64,000 bases of DNA from an uncultured Castellaniella sp. (GCF_937988725.1 NZ_CALKHS010000001.1:1-64000), one strand, 5' to 3'; positions 55,222 to 64,000 are shown, numbered from the stretch's first letter. Notes: generated from the letters alone by a model not told the origin. Numbers and translations are program-made.

Positions 55222-55983
55222 GTGTGGCACGGCCTGCTCCAAGCCGCCCCGTCGCTCCACGTGTATCTGGCCCTGGCTTCGATTACGCTTCTGGGAGGCG
55301 TGATGCGGGGCTTTTCAGGCTACGGTTCAGGTTTGCTCATGGCTCCCGTGTTCAGCCTTTTGCTGGCGCCCGCTGATGTCGTCGTCATCATTCTATTGCT
55401 GAACTTGCTGACTTCGCTGCAACTGATGCCGGTCTTCCTTCGTCGGGTCGACTGGCGCCTCACGTTTCGTCTCTTCGTCCCGTCGCTGGCGGGGTTGCCG
55501 GTCGGCCTGTATTTTCTGCATGGGGTCGATGCGATGATCTTGCGCAGGATCGTGGCCTTCCTGGTGATTCTGGTCGCGGTGTTGATGCTCAGCGGCTGGC
55601 ATTATCGTGGACGCAGAGGCGTTTTTCAGGACGGCGTTGTGGGTGTCAGTAGCGGGTTCATGACCGCTGTGGGGGGCATAGGCGGGCCGCCCGTCATCCT
55701 GTATCTGCTGTCTGATCATACGCTGTCAGCAAGTGTTTTTCGAGCGGTCTGCCTGACGTATTTCAGCTTGGGACAGGTGGCGACTCTCATTCCGATGTCT
55801 GCGGGCGGCATAGTCACTGGGCACCAGTTGATCAATGTCGTGTTGCTGCTGCCGGTTGCCATGCTGGCCAATTTCCTGGGCGCCTTCCTGCACCGATGGG
55901 CCGAGGGGCGGAATCAGGCTTTGTTCCGTCGAGTGTCGTTGCTGTTCCTGCTCGCGACCGGTGTGTTCACGTTTTTGGTGTGA
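55222..55983 (+). CDS. TSUP (TauE/SafE) family permease, operon-encoded
   Basis: This 253-aa membrane protein has about eight hydrophobic segments, with the family repeat GVMRGFSGYGSGLLMAPVFSL in the first half and SSGFMTAVGGIGGPPVILYL in the second. TSUP carriers move sulfite, sulfonates or organic acids. GTG 55222 follows GGAGCG. As last gene of the operon it may export a by-product such as sulfite, or exchange the substrate; this would be informative about the pathway but is not established. Confidence 0.85.
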   Translation: MWHGLLQAAPSLHVYLALASITLLGGVMRGFSGYGSGLLMAPVFSLLLAPADVVVIILLLNLLTSLQLMPVFLRRVDWRLTFRLFVPSLAGLPVGLYFLHGVDAMILRRIVAFLVILVAVLMLSGWHYRGRRGVFQDGVVGVSSGFMTAVGGIGGPPVILYLLSDHTLSASVFRAVCLTYFSLGQVATLIPMSAGGIVTGHQLINVVLLLPVAMLANFLGAFLHRWAEGRNQALFRRVSLLFLLATGVFTFLV

Positions 55984-56012
55984 GCACGGCCGATCGGGCC
56001 GAGAGGATGGAA

Positions 56013-56876
56013 CTAGGCTGCCATACGCGTTAGCATCTCAAACTCAGCGTCACTGAGCGGAACCTGGGCGGCGCCCACGTTCTGAGCCAGATGTTCCGGG
56101 CTGCCGGTTCCCGGAATCGGCAGCATCACCGGGGACCGTTTCAGCAGCCAGGCCAGGGCGATGGCGCTGGTGGTGACGCCGTGATTTCGGGCGATGTCTT
56201 CCAGCTTGGATCCGGGACGGGCCAGCTTGCCCGCGTTCAGCGGATACCAGGGGATGAAACCGATGCCGTGTTCGGCGCAGTAGTCCAGCACGGCTTCGCT
56301 CTTGCGTTCGCCCAGGTTGTACTGGTTCTGGACGGTGGCGACGGGGAAATACTGTTGGGCTTCTTCGATGTCGGCCGGACGGACTTCGCTCAGGCCCACG
56401 TGGCGGATCAGGCCTTCCCGGCGCATGTCGGCGATCACCCGCAGCTGCGCCTGGCGCGATGCGCCGTGGTCCAGGCGGTGCAGCTGCCAGAGGTCGATGC
56501 GCTCCACGCCCAGCCGCCGCAGGCTCATCAGCACGCACTGGCGCAGATAGTCGGGGTCGCCCAGCGGCACCCATTTGTCGGGGCCATGGCGCAGCAGCCC
56601 GCCCTTGGTGGCGATCAGCAGGCCCTTGTAGGGATGCAGGGCTTCCCGGATCAGGTCCTCGCTGACGAACGGCCCGTAGCTGTCGGCCGTATCGATGAAA
56701 TTCACCCCCAGTTCGGGCAGCCGCCGCAGGGTGGCCAGGGCGGCCGCCGGGTCCTTCGGCGCCCCCCAGATGCCGGGGCCGGTGATGCGCATCGCCCCAT
56801 AGCCCAGGCGGTGGACGGGAATGTCGCCGCCAATCAGGAACGTGCCGGATGCTGCCGCATTGGGTGTCGTGGACAT
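56013..56876 (-). CDS. Aldo/keto reductase
   Basis: This 287-aa NADPH-dependent oxidoreductase of the AKR family has the catalytic tetrad visible: Asp and Tyr in DTADSYGP (about residues 61-68), Lys in ATKGG and His in WQLHRLD. The C-terminus has the coenzyme-binding PIPGTGSPEHLAQN. Substrate unknown. It is convergent with the TSUP gene of the carboxylase operon, with a short CGGCC/GGCCG hairpin at 55987-56001 between them. Confidence 0.9.
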   Translation of the reverse strand: MSTTPNAAASGTFLIGGDIPVHRLGYGAMRITGPGIWGAPKDPAAALATLRRLPELGVNFIDTADSYGPFVSEDLIREALHPYKGLLIATKGGLLRHGPDKWVPLGDPDYLRQCVLMSLRRLGVERIDLWQLHRLDHGASRQAQLRVIADMRREGLIRHVGLSEVRPADIEEAQQYFPVATVQNQYNLGERKSEAVLDYCAEHGIGFIPWYPLNAGKLARPGSKLEDIARNHGVTTSAIALAWLLKRSPVMLPIPGTGSPEHLAQNVGAAQVPLSDAEFEMLTRMAA

Positions 56877-57002
56877 GGGAACCGCCTGATCATGAATCGT
56901 TTGCCGAAAAGATCATGATAGGACGGCGTCCGCGGAGATGCCAGGCCCGCTGGCGCGAGAATCCGCCCGAAACGGCGGGCGGCGCGAAGCCGCCATCCCG
57001 GT

Positions 57003-57755
57003 TCACTGTTCCAGGATCATTTTCACCGATACGACGACGGCCATCGTCACCATCAGGATGCGGATCAGCTGGTGCCCGCGCGTGACCGCCAGCCGGGCGC
57101 CGATCGTGCCGCCCACCCATTGCCCGGCCAGGATCGGCAGCCCGAAGGACCAGACGACGCTGCCGTGCAGGGAGAAGAAGACCAAGGCCGCCGAGTTGCT
57201 GCACAGGTTCAGCAGTTTGGCGTGGGCCGTGGCCTTGACCAGGTTCATGCCCAGCAGCGTGACCAGGGAAATCGCCAGGAATGTCCCGGTGCCCGGCCCG
57301 AAGAAGCCGTCGTAGAGCCCGATCAGCGGCGATAGCGTGGCGGCGTACAGCCCCATGCTGATGCGTTCGCTGCGGTCCTGGGCCCCGACCTTGGGGGACA
57401 GCAGGAAGTACAGGGCGAAACCGATCAGCAGGATGGGGATGATCTGCCTGAGCACGCTGCTGTCGATGCCGGTCAGGGCGATGCCGCCCACCAGGGATCC
57501 CAGGAACGCCCCCAGCATCATCCAGCGGCTGCGTTTCAGGTCGATCTGCCGCATGCGCAGGAAATGCAGCGTTGCGGCGGCCGCCGCGGCGATCCCGCCG
57601 ACTTTGTTGGTGGCGATCGCCGCGCCCGGCGGCAGTCCCACGGCCAGCAGCGCCGGAATCGTGATCAGCCCGCCGCCGCCGGCGATGGCGTCGATGGTGC
57701 CGGCCAGCATGGCGATGAAGAACAGCAGGACAGCAACGTCGAAGGTGATTTCCAT
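57003..57755 (-). CDS. TSUP (TauE/SafE) family permease
   Basis: This 250-aa membrane protein has the TSUP repeat motif DAIAGGGGLITIPALLAVG near the start and GLYDGFFGPGTGTFLAIS in the second half, plus NKVGG. It is a different branch from the TSUP protein at 55222. I use ATG 57755 (MEITFDVAVLLFF); ATG 57791 adds 12 residues. It ends the minus-strand group containing the TRAP genes; substrate unknown. Confidence 0.88.
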   Translation of the reverse strand: MEITFDVAVLLFFIAMLAGTIDAIAGGGGLITIPALLAVGLPPGAAIATNKVGGIAAAAAATLHFLRMRQIDLKRSRWMMLGAFLGSLVGGIALTGIDSSVLRQIIPILLIGFALYFLLSPKVGAQDRSERISMGLYAATLSPLIGLYDGFFGPGTGTFLAISLVTLLGMNLVKATAHAKLLNLCSNSAALVFFSLHGSVVWSFGLPILAGQWVGGTIGARLAVTRGHQLIRILMVTMAVVVSVKMILEQ

Positions 57756-57868
57756 GATGGCCGGAAGAAGAACCCATGATCGGGCGGACACATCATACGC
57801 GTCTCTTCCGCCATCGTCCGCGTCGGCCCCGGCAAAATCTCAAGCCGCCGGGGCCGGCTCGGCGCGCA

Positions 57869-58894
57869 TCAGCGCTTCGCGATGTCCGACTGCGCTTGCT
57901 TCACCATGTCCGGGCCGATCTGCTTGGCCCACTTGTCGAACACCGGCTGCGTCGCCTTCGCGAACACGCCGATCTGTTCCGGCGACAGCACCGTCACCTT
58001 CACCCCGTGGCTCTCGATGTCCTTCAGCAGGGAATCGTCCGTGTTGGTCACGCCTTTGCGGGCGATCACGATTTCCTTCTTGCCGGCTTCGATGGCGGCT
58101 TCGCGCACGATCTTCTGGTCTTCCGGCGACCAGGACGCCCAGACGTCCTTGTTCACCACGAACACCAGCGGATCGGCCACGTAGTTCCACAGGCTCAGGT
58201 ACTTCTGGCCCACGTCGTACAGCTTGGCCCCCGCATAGATCGACAGCGGGTTCTCCTGGCCGTCCACCGCGCCGCTGGCCAGCGCCGGCTGGGCGTCGGC
58301 CCAGCTCATCTGCGTCGGGTTCGCGCCCAGCGCCGTGAACGTGTCGATGTACAGCGGGGAACCCACCACGCGCAACTTCATGCCCTTGATGTCGGCCGGC
58401 GTCTTGACCTCGCGCACCGAATTGGACAGCTGGCGGTAGCCGTTCTCGCCCCAGGCCAGCGGCACCACGCCCTTCTTCGACAGAATGTCGAACAGCTGCT
58501 CGCCGACCTTGCCCTGCGTCAGCGCGTCGATCGCCGGGTAGTCCGGCATCAGGAAGGGCAGGGAGAAGATGTTCAGTTCCTTCACCTGCGGGGACCAGTT
58601 GATCGTGGATCCGATGGCCATGTCGATCACGCCCTGGCGGATGGCGGTGAATTCGCGCGTCTGGTCGCCCTGCACCAGCGAAGTGCCCGGATAGACCTTG
58701 ATGTTGATGCGCCCCTTGGTGCGCTCGCGCACCAGGTCGGACCAGATCACCGCTCCCTGGCCCCAGGGGAAATTCGTGCCCACCACGATGGACAGCTTGT
58801 ATTCCGATTTGTAGTCGGCCGCCTGGGCCGGCAGCGTCGTGGCCAGGGCCGTGACGGCCAGGGCGGCGGCGCCGATCAGTCGTGTGAAATGCAT
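57869..58894 (-). CDS. dctP: TRAP transporter substrate-binding protein
   Basis: This 341-aa periplasmic DctP-type protein has a signal peptide (MHFTRLIGAAALAVTALATT, cleaved near PAQA at residue 25). It contains the family segment GMKLRVVGSPLYIDTFTALGANPTQMSW with the conserved Arg that binds the ligand carboxylate, and VDGQENPLSIY. The ligand is probably an organic acid. GGAGAC precedes ATG 58894. It is 133 bp downstream of dctM. Confidence 0.93.
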   Translation of the reverse strand: MHFTRLIGAAALAVTALATTLPAQAADYKSEYKLSIVVGTNFPWGQGAVIWSDLVRERTKGRINIKVYPGTSLVQGDQTREFTAIRQGVIDMAIGSTINWSPQVKELNIFSLPFLMPDYPAIDALTQGKVGEQLFDILSKKGVVPLAWGENGYRQLSNSVREVKTPADIKGMKLRVVGSPLYIDTFTALGANPTQMSWADAQPALASGAVDGQENPLSIYAGAKLYDVGQKYLSLWNYVADPLVFVVNKDVWASWSPEDQKIVREAAIEAGKKEIVIARKGVTNTDDSLLKDIESHGVKVTVLSPEQIGVFAKATQPVFDKWAKQIGPDMVKQAQSDIAKR

Positions 58895-59027
58895 GGTGTA
58901 GTCTCCTCTCCTGAAAAAAACCTGCGGTCCTTTCAGACCCCTCAAAATACAAAATATTCGTTTTTGCCGCGAGGCGGCATCACCCTCTCGCGCATCCCGG
59001 CGAGTTCCCGGCAGGCAAGAACAAAAA

Positions 59028-60326
59028 TCAATACCCCAGAGAATGCGGCAACCACAACGCAATCTGCGGGAACAGCACGACCAGCACCAGCGAGCACAGC
59101 ATGCCCCCCACCAGCCACAGCACCCACGGCACCGTGCTTTCCATCGGAATCCGGGCGATCTTGCTGGACACCATCAGATTGACCGCCACCGGCGGCGTGA
59201 ACTGTCCCACCGCCACCATCAGCGTCAGCACCACTCCCAGCCAGACCAGATCCCACTGGAAGGCCATGGCCACCGGCTGGATCAGCGGCACGAAAATCAG
59301 GAAGATCGAAATGCCGTCCAGGAACATGCCCGCCACGATCAGCAGCAGGATCAGCAGCGTCAGCACCCCGTACTGCCCCAGGCCCGAATGCACGATGGCG
59401 TTGGTGATCGGATCGATGATCGACAGCGTCGACAGCGACCAGGCGAAGATCCCGGCCAGCGTCACGATCATCATGATGACGGCCGACAGTTCGCCGGCCT
59501 CGCGGAAGATCGGGAACAGATCGCGCCAGCTCATGGCGCGGTGGATGAATATGCCGATGAACAGCCCGTAGAACACGGCGACCACGGCCGCTTCCGTGGG
59601 CGTGAAATAGCCCATGCGCATGCCGCCCAGGATGATCACCGGGGCCGCCAGGCCGGGGATGGCCTCGAACAGGCTGCGCCAGAAGGGCGGACGGGGTTCC
59701 AGGCGGGCCGCCGCACCCATGTTGTGGCGCCGGGCCAGCCAGACGGAAGGGATGATCAGCCCGATGCCGGCCAGGATCCCGGGCAGCATGCCGGCGGCGA
59801 ACAGCGCCGGGACCGACGCCTGCGGCACCAGCACCGAATACACGATCATGGCGATGGACGGCGGAATCAGGATGTCCGTCGCGGCGCCGGCCGCGACCAC
59901 GCTGGCCGAATAGGCGGGCGGATAGCCGGCGCGGTTCATGGCGCCGATCATGATGGCGCCCACGGCGGCGGCGCAGGCCGGGCCGGACCCGGAGATCCCG
60001 CCCAGGAACATGGCCACGGTGATGGCCACGATGGCCAGCATGCCGGGGCCGTTGCCGGTGATCGATTGCGCCAGGCGCACCAGGCGAGCGGCCACGCCCG
60101 AGCGGTCGAAGATCGAGCCCACCAGCACGAACATGGGGATGGCCAGCAGCGGGTATTTGGCCAGCCCCGCGTAAAAGCTCTGCGAGACGGCCATCAGGCC
60201 GAACCAGTGGGTGTCCGGATTGGCCAGCGCGATGGCCAGCGTGCCGGCGCCGCCCAGGGCGATGCCCACCGGCACGCCCACCGCCATCAGCACGACGAAC
60301 AGCGCGAACAGCAGTGAGGCGATCAT
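59028..60326 (-). CDS. dctM: TRAP transporter large membrane subunit
   Basis: This 432-aa integral membrane subunit has about 12 hydrophobic segments with DctM motifs GGISGSGPACAAAVGAIM, PPSIAMIVYSVL and FTPTEAAVVAVFYGLFIG. It forms the sodium-driven pathway with DctQ. Its ATG overlaps the dctQ stop as ATGA. Confidence 0.94.
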   Translation of the reverse strand: MIASLLFALFVVLMAVGVPVGIALGGAGTLAIALANPDTHWFGLMAVSQSFYAGLAKYPLLAIPMFVLVGSIFDRSGVAARLVRLAQSITGNGPGMLAIVAITVAMFLGGISGSGPACAAAVGAIMIGAMNRAGYPPAYSASVVAAGAATDILIPPSIAMIVYSVLVPQASVPALFAAGMLPGILAGIGLIIPSVWLARRHNMGAAARLEPRPPFWRSLFEAIPGLAAPVIILGGMRMGYFTPTEAAVVAVFYGLFIGIFIHRAMSWRDLFPIFREAGELSAVIMMIVTLAGIFAWSLSTLSIIDPITNAIVHSGLGQYGVLTLLILLLIVAGMFLDGISIFLIFVPLIQPVAMAFQWDLVWLGVVLTLMVAVGQFTPPVAVNLMVSSKIARIPMESTVPWVLWLVGGMLCSLVLVVLFPQIALWLPHSLGY

Positions 60327-60850
60327 CGGACGGCCCCCCAGGCGCGGCGCACCATGCCGGCCAGCCGCAGGGTGATGACGGCCGACAGGATCGGCAGCCA
60401 CATGGAATACCACCAGGTCGGCACGCCGATGGCCGGCGACGTGTCGCCCCAGTTGAATTCATCCAGGGCCATGCGCCCCAGCAGGACGGTCAGGCCGATG
60501 AAGAACAGCAGGCAGATGCTGTCCGTGAGCAGCGCGAAGCGCCGCTGCCGGGCGGGCGAGCCGCCGTCGGCCAGCAGTTCGATGCGGATGTGCAGGCGGC
60601 GCACGAAGGCGGAAGACCCCGCGCTCATGGTCAGGACCACCAGCAGGAAGATGGAGATTTCCTCGGTCCAGGCGAAGGATTCGGAGGTCAGGTACCGCAC
60701 GATCACGTTGGCCATCGTGATGCAGGCCAGGGCGGCCAGGCTGAGCACCGTCAGCCAGTCTTCGAAGCGCAGGGAAATCCGGGTGGTCGGGTCGGCCTGC
60801 GGGTTGCCGATCGGAACGGGGGACGGGTCGGGTACGTGATCGTCTGGCAT
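60323..60850 (-). CDS. dctQ: TRAP transporter small membrane subunit
   Basis: This 175-aa protein has four hydrophobic segments and the typical DctQ pattern VRYLTSESFAWTEEISIFLLVVLT in part, preceded by a 30-residue soluble N-terminus. It is the first gene of the dctQ-dctM-dctP order and is divergent from the acetolactate-synthase-like gene across 275 bp. I see no clear promoter or operator in that gap. Confidence 0.92.
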   Translation of the reverse strand: MPDDHVPDPSPVPIGNPQADPTTRISLRFEDWLTVLSLAALACITMANVIVRYLTSESFAWTEEISIFLLVVLTMSAGSSAFVRRLHIRIELLADGGSPARQRRFALLTDSICLLFFIGLTVLLGRMALDEFNWGDTSPAIGVPTWWYSMWLPILSAVITLRLAGMVRRAWGAVR

Positions 60851-61125
60851 GAAATCAGAGGGTGTGATGAAAGTCGAACAAGCCGCGGCGCTCGGCGGTG
60901 CGCCGCCTGGTTGTCTGGATCACAGAAACCTCTGCATCCTACAGCGGAATGGCGGGTTTGCCAGTCCGGGACATCCCGTGGTGCCGGAGTGTCGGAGACG
61001 GGGCGGGGCGGAATCGGCCCTGCCGTGCAGGGCCTAGAGTGTACAGAACCTGGGCGGGCGGCGGGAAATCGCATGAAAAGGGATACACTCGAAGATTGTT
61101 CCGGATTCTTCGTTCAGGCCCTCTC

Positions 61126-62904
61126 GTGAATGCCCCAAGCCCTGCGCCCTTGCGCGCCACCGCTCCCGTCCCCCGATCCACTGGCCGCAATGGCGCGGAA
61201 GTCCTGCTGGACACGCTGATCGCCCTGGGGGTGGACACGGTATTCGGCTACCCGGGCGGCGCGGTGCTGCCGCTCTACGACGCGTTGTATGCCGAGCCTC
61301 GCATCCGCCACGTGCTGGTGCGCCACGAACAGGCGGCCATGCATGCCGCCGAAGGCTATGCGCGGTCCACCGGGCGTCCGGGCGTGGTCTTCGTCACGTC
61401 GGGGCCGGGCATGTCCAACACCACCACCGGCCTGCTGGACGCCTTGTGCGATTCCATCCCCGTGTTGTGCATCAGCGGCCAGGTCGCCACCGGCGCCATC
61501 GGCACCGACGCCTTCCAGGAATGCGATGCGGTGGGCATTTCGCGCCCGGTCACCAAATGGAACGCCCAGGTGCGACGCATCGAGGACGTGGCCGATCTGG
61601 CGGCCAAGGCCTTGCGCCTGACGAAATCGGGGCGGCCGGGGCCGGTGCTGCTGGATTTCCCCAAGGACTTGCAGATGGCCCTGGTGCCGCCGGACAACAT
61701 GGCGCCGGCGGTGGAACCCGAAGTCGGCGTGGAAACCCTGTCGCCCGCCGCGGAGGCCTCCATCAAGCGCGCCGCCGCTCTGATCGCCAAGGCCCGCCGG
61801 CCGGTGTTCTACGGCGGGGGCGGCCTGATCAATTCCGGCGTGGACGCCTGCCATGCTTTCCGGTCCCTGGTGCAGGAAACCGGGGCCCCCTGCACGCTGA
61901 CCCTGATGGGGCTGGGCGCCTATCCGGCCGGCGATGCGCAGTTCCTGGGCATGCTGGGCATGCACGGCACGCTGCAGGCCAACCTGGCCATGCACCATGC
62001 CGACCTCATCATCTGCGTGGGGGCGCGGTTCGATGACCGCATCACCGGCCGCCTGTCCGACTTCTGCCCGCATGCCGACAAGATCCATCTGGACATCGAT
62101 CCGGCTTCGATCAACAAGGTCGTGCGCGCCGACGTGGCGCTGGTGGGCGACTGCTATCCTTTGCTGCGCGCCCTGCACAAGGAACTGGGCCAGTATCCGC
62201 AGGAATCCGGCCGCCTGGACGAATGGTGGAAGCGCATCGGGGTGTGGCAGGCCCGCGACTGCCTGCGCGTCGAGCCGTCCGACGAGGTGATCCTGCCCCA
62301 GGACCTGATGCAGCGGGTCAACCGCCTGCTGGCGGGGCGCGACGCGGTCGTGTCCACCGACGTGGGCCAGCACCAGATGTGGGCGGCGCAGTACATCCAG
62401 CTGGACCACCCGAACCGCTGGCTGACTTCGGGCGGCGCGGGCACCATGGGCTACGGCCTGCCGGCCGCCATCGGGGCGCAGATCGCCCATCCCGACAAGC
62501 CCGTGGTCTGCATCAGCGGGGATGCCTCCGTGCTGATGAACATCCAGGAACTGGCCACCGCCATGCAGCACCATGCGCCGGTGAAGCTGGTCCTGTGCAA
62601 CAACGGCCACATGGGCATGGTGCGCCAATGGCAGGAACTCATCCACGAGGGGCGCTACAGCCATAGCTACAACGCCTCGATTCCCGACTTCGTCGCCCTG
62701 GCCAAAGCCTTCGGCTGGGGCGCCGCGCGGGTGGACCATCCCCGCGACCTGGATGCCGCGCTGGCGGCCTGCATGGCCCACGACGGGCCGTATTTCCTGG
62801 ATGTCGCCGTCGTGCCGCTGCAGAACTGCTTCCCCATGATGCCGGCCGGCTACGGGCATCAGCAGGTCATGCTGTCCGAAGACACCTGGTACGTCGAAGA
62901 ATGA
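61126..62904 (+). CDS. Acetolactate synthase large subunit, without adjacent small subunit
   Basis: This 592-aa ThDP enzyme resembles IlvB/IlvI. It has the FAD/ThDP fold start FGYPGGAVLPLYDAL, catalytic Glu68 (RHEQ, 66-69), the SGPGxxNTTTGLLDA loop, GARFDDRITG, and the ThDP motif GDASVLMNIQEL with CNN. The usual GDG is GDA here. The start is taken as GTG 61126, preceded by no clear ribosome site. It would make acetolactate from pyruvate. No ilvN or ilvC follows, so it may be an accessory isozyme or a related carboligase. Confidence 0.85.
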   Translation: MNAPSPAPLRATAPVPRSTGRNGAEVLLDTLIALGVDTVFGYPGGAVLPLYDALYAEPRIRHVLVRHEQAAMHAAEGYARSTGRPGVVFVTSGPGMSNTTTGLLDALCDSIPVLCISGQVATGAIGTDAFQECDAVGISRPVTKWNAQVRRIEDVADLAAKALRLTKSGRPGPVLLDFPKDLQMALVPPDNMAPAVEPEVGVETLSPAAEASIKRAAALIAKARRPVFYGGGGLINSGVDACHAFRSLVQETGAPCTLTLMGLGAYPAGDAQFLGMLGMHGTLQANLAMHHADLIICVGARFDDRITGRLSDFCPHADKIHLDIDPASINKVVRADVALVGDCYPLLRALHKELGQYPQESGRLDEWWKRIGVWQARDCLRVEPSDEVILPQDLMQRVNRLLAGRDAVVSTDVGQHQMWAAQYIQLDHPNRWLTSGGAGTMGYGLPAAIGAQIAHPDKPVVCISGDASVLMNIQELATAMQHHAPVKLVLCNNGHMGMVRQWQELIHEGRYSHSYNASIPDFVALAKAFGWGAARVDHPRDLDAALAACMAHDGPYFLDVAVVPLQNCFPMMPAGYGHQQVMLSEDTWYVEE

Positions 62905-62909
62905 AGGCC

Positions 62910-62937
62910 GCGCCGCCGGCCCTCCGGCCGGCGGCGC
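62910..62937. terminator. Bidirectional terminator hairpin
   Basis: GCGCCGCCGGCC (62910-62921), loop CTCC, and GGCCGGCGGCGC (62926-62937) form an exact 12-bp stem between convergent genes. No T-run follows. Confidence 0.7.
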
Positions 62938-62943
62938 CCCGAT

Positions 62944-64000
62944 TCAGTCCGTGACGCCGTGGCGGATGGCGACGGTCTTCAGGGTGGTGAAACCCAGCAG
63001 GGCCTCGAAGCCCTTTTCCCGGCCGTAGCCGCTGGACTTGACCCCGCCGAAGGGCAGTTCCACCCCGCCGCCGGCGCCGTAATTGTTGATGAACACCTGG
63101 CCGCAGCGCAGTTGCCGCGCCAGCCGCAACTGGCGGGCGCCGTCGCGCGTCCAGACCCCCGCGACCAGGCCGTAGGACGTGCCGTTGGCCAGCGCCAGGG
63201 CCTCGGATTCCGTGCGGAAGGATTGCGCGATCAGGATCGGTCCGAAGATTTCTTCCTGCGCCAATGCGCTGTCCCGGGGCACGTCCCGGAACAGCACGGG
63301 GGCCTGGTAATAGCCCTGGGCCGGCGCGCCCGGCGCGACCTGGCCCCGGGCGGCCTCGGTCAGGCCCTCCGCCTGGGCGGCGGCCAGGATCTGGCGCACG
63401 CGCTCGAACTGCTTCTGGTTCACCAGCGGCCCCAGGTCGGGATCCATGGATGCCGGCCCCGCCCGCAGGCCGCGAAAGCGTTCCGCCAGGCGGGACAGCA
63501 GGGTCTCGTAGCAGCCTTCCTGCACCAGCAGGCGGCTGCCGGCGGAACAGGTCTGGCCGCTGTTCTGGATGATGGCGTTGACGATCACGGGCAGCGCGGC
63601 GTCCAGGTCCGCGTCGTCGAAGACGATCTGCGGCGATTTGCCGCCCAGTTCCAGAACGGCGGGGCAGTGGTGGCGGGCGGCGGCTTCCGCCACCCGCTGC
63701 CCGGTCACGGTGGATCCGGTGAACGAGATGTGGTGGATGCCGGGGTGGGCGCTGAGCGCGGCGCCCGCTTCGTGCCCGTAGCCGGTGACCACGTTCAGCG
63801 CCCCGGCCGGGAAGCCGACGCGGGCGGCCAGTTCCGCCAGGTACAGCGTGGACAGGCTGGCGTCTTCGGCGGGCTTCACCACGCAGGCGTTGCCGGCCGC
63901 CAGGGACGCCCCGACGCTGCGCCCGAAGATCTGCACGGGGTAGTTCCAGGGGATGATGTGGCCCGTCACGCCGTGGGGTTCGCGCACGGTCATGACCGTG
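62944..64000 (-). CDS. Aldehyde dehydrogenase, N-terminus beyond window
   Basis: The visible 352 residues cover the catalytic and C-terminal parts of an NAD(P)-dependent aldehyde dehydrogenase: IIPWNYP, FTGSTVTG, the general-base ELGGKSPQIVF, catalytic Cys in SGQTCSAGSRL, and PFGGVKSSGYGREKG. The frame is open through the right window edge, so about 130 N-terminal residues are missing, and the internal Met at 63993 is not the start. Likely substrate: betaine-aldehyde- or aliphatic-semialdehyde-type; unresolved. Confidence 0.92.
   Translation of the reverse strand, partial: TVMTVREPHGVTGHIIPWNYPVQIFGRSVGASLAAGNACVVKPAEDASLSTLYLAELAARVGFPAGALNVVTGYGHEAGAALSAHPGIHHISFTGSTVTGQRVAEAAARHHCPAVLELGGKSPQIVFDDADLDAALPVIVNAIIQNSGQTCSAGSRLLVQEGCYETLLSRLAERFRGLRAGPASMDPDLGPLVNQKQFERVRQILAAAQAEGLTEAARGQVAPGAPAQGYYQAPVLFRDVPRDSALAQEEIFGPILIAQSFRTESEALALANGTSYGLVAGVWTRDGARQLRLARQLRCGQVFINNYGAGGGVELPFGGVKSSGYGREKGFEALLGFTTLKTVAIRHGVTD

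Noticed and set aside
60851..61125. The 275-bp gap between dctQ and the acetolactate-synthase-like gene, checked for a leader peptide or small RNA
   Set aside because: No branched-chain-residue-rich short frame, strong hairpin with T-run or clear promoter was seen.

Overview
The window comes from a high-GC Gram-negative bacterium. Gene content (LysR regulators in front of most operons, nba-type 3-hydroxyanthranilate genes, TRAP/ABC/TSUP carriers, GC-rich repeats built on CAGCGTGGGGGC at operon ends) suggests Betaproteobacteria, order Burkholderiales, probably Alcaligenaceae (Bordetella/Achromobacter/Castellaniella relatives). That placement is inference. I see no rRNA, tRNA, CRISPR, transposase, phage gene or replication origin. 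No gap between genes exceeds 300 bp.

Layout. (1) 0.1-7.0 kb, minus strand: gcl-hyi-glxR-ttuD-glcG-like-pyk, taking glyoxylate through tartronate semialdehyde and glycerate to pyruvate, with a divergent LysR and a DMT exporter gene (7.3-9.1 kb). (2) 9.1-20.0 kb, plus strand: a LysR gene, then an nbaEFCDHG-like operon (3-hydroxyanthranilate to 4-hydroxy-2-oxovalerate) and a complete branched-chain-type ABC importer. (3) 20.1-25.0 kb: a cassette with a sodium:solute symporter flanked by two tiny membrane proteins, a purine/nucleoside-type deaminase and a second allA, divergent from a GntR-FCD regulator and a hydantoin/allantoin-type racemase. Its allA shares a 490-bp block, identical by eye, with the resident allA at 25.0 kb. 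(4) 25.0-28.6 kb: allA and uraD (ureide steps), a LysR and an AzgA-like purine permease. (5) 28.8-35.8 kb: an M14 metallopeptidase with an Opp/Dpp-type ABC importer. (6) 35.9-45.4 kb: a LysR paralogous to that of region 4, divergent from xdhA-xdhB-xdhC-guaD-amn-yaeQ. (7) 45.5-56.0 kb: a ten-gene operon with a class III CoA-transferase, a four-part biotin-dependent acyl-CoA carboxylase that has two different carboxyltransferase subunits, a GntR-FCD regulator, a NitT/TauT-type ABC importer and a TSUP permease. No known pathway fits it, and it is the best candidate here for an undescribed system. (8) 56.0-64.0 kb: aldo/keto reductase, a second TSUP permease, a dctPQM TRAP importer, an acetolactate-synthase large subunit without its small subunit, and an aldehyde dehydrogenase cut by the window edge.

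Regions 1, 3, 4 and 6 fit one physiology. AMP, guanine and xanthine are converted to urate (amn, guaD, xdhABC). Urate is opened to ureides (uraD, allA; urate oxidase, HIU hydrolase, allantoinase and allantoicase are not in the window). The resulting glyoxylate is assimilated through gcl-hyi-glxR-ttuD-pyk. Region 2 degrades an aromatic amino acid derivative, and region 7 appears to import, CoA-activate and carboxylate an unknown organic acid.
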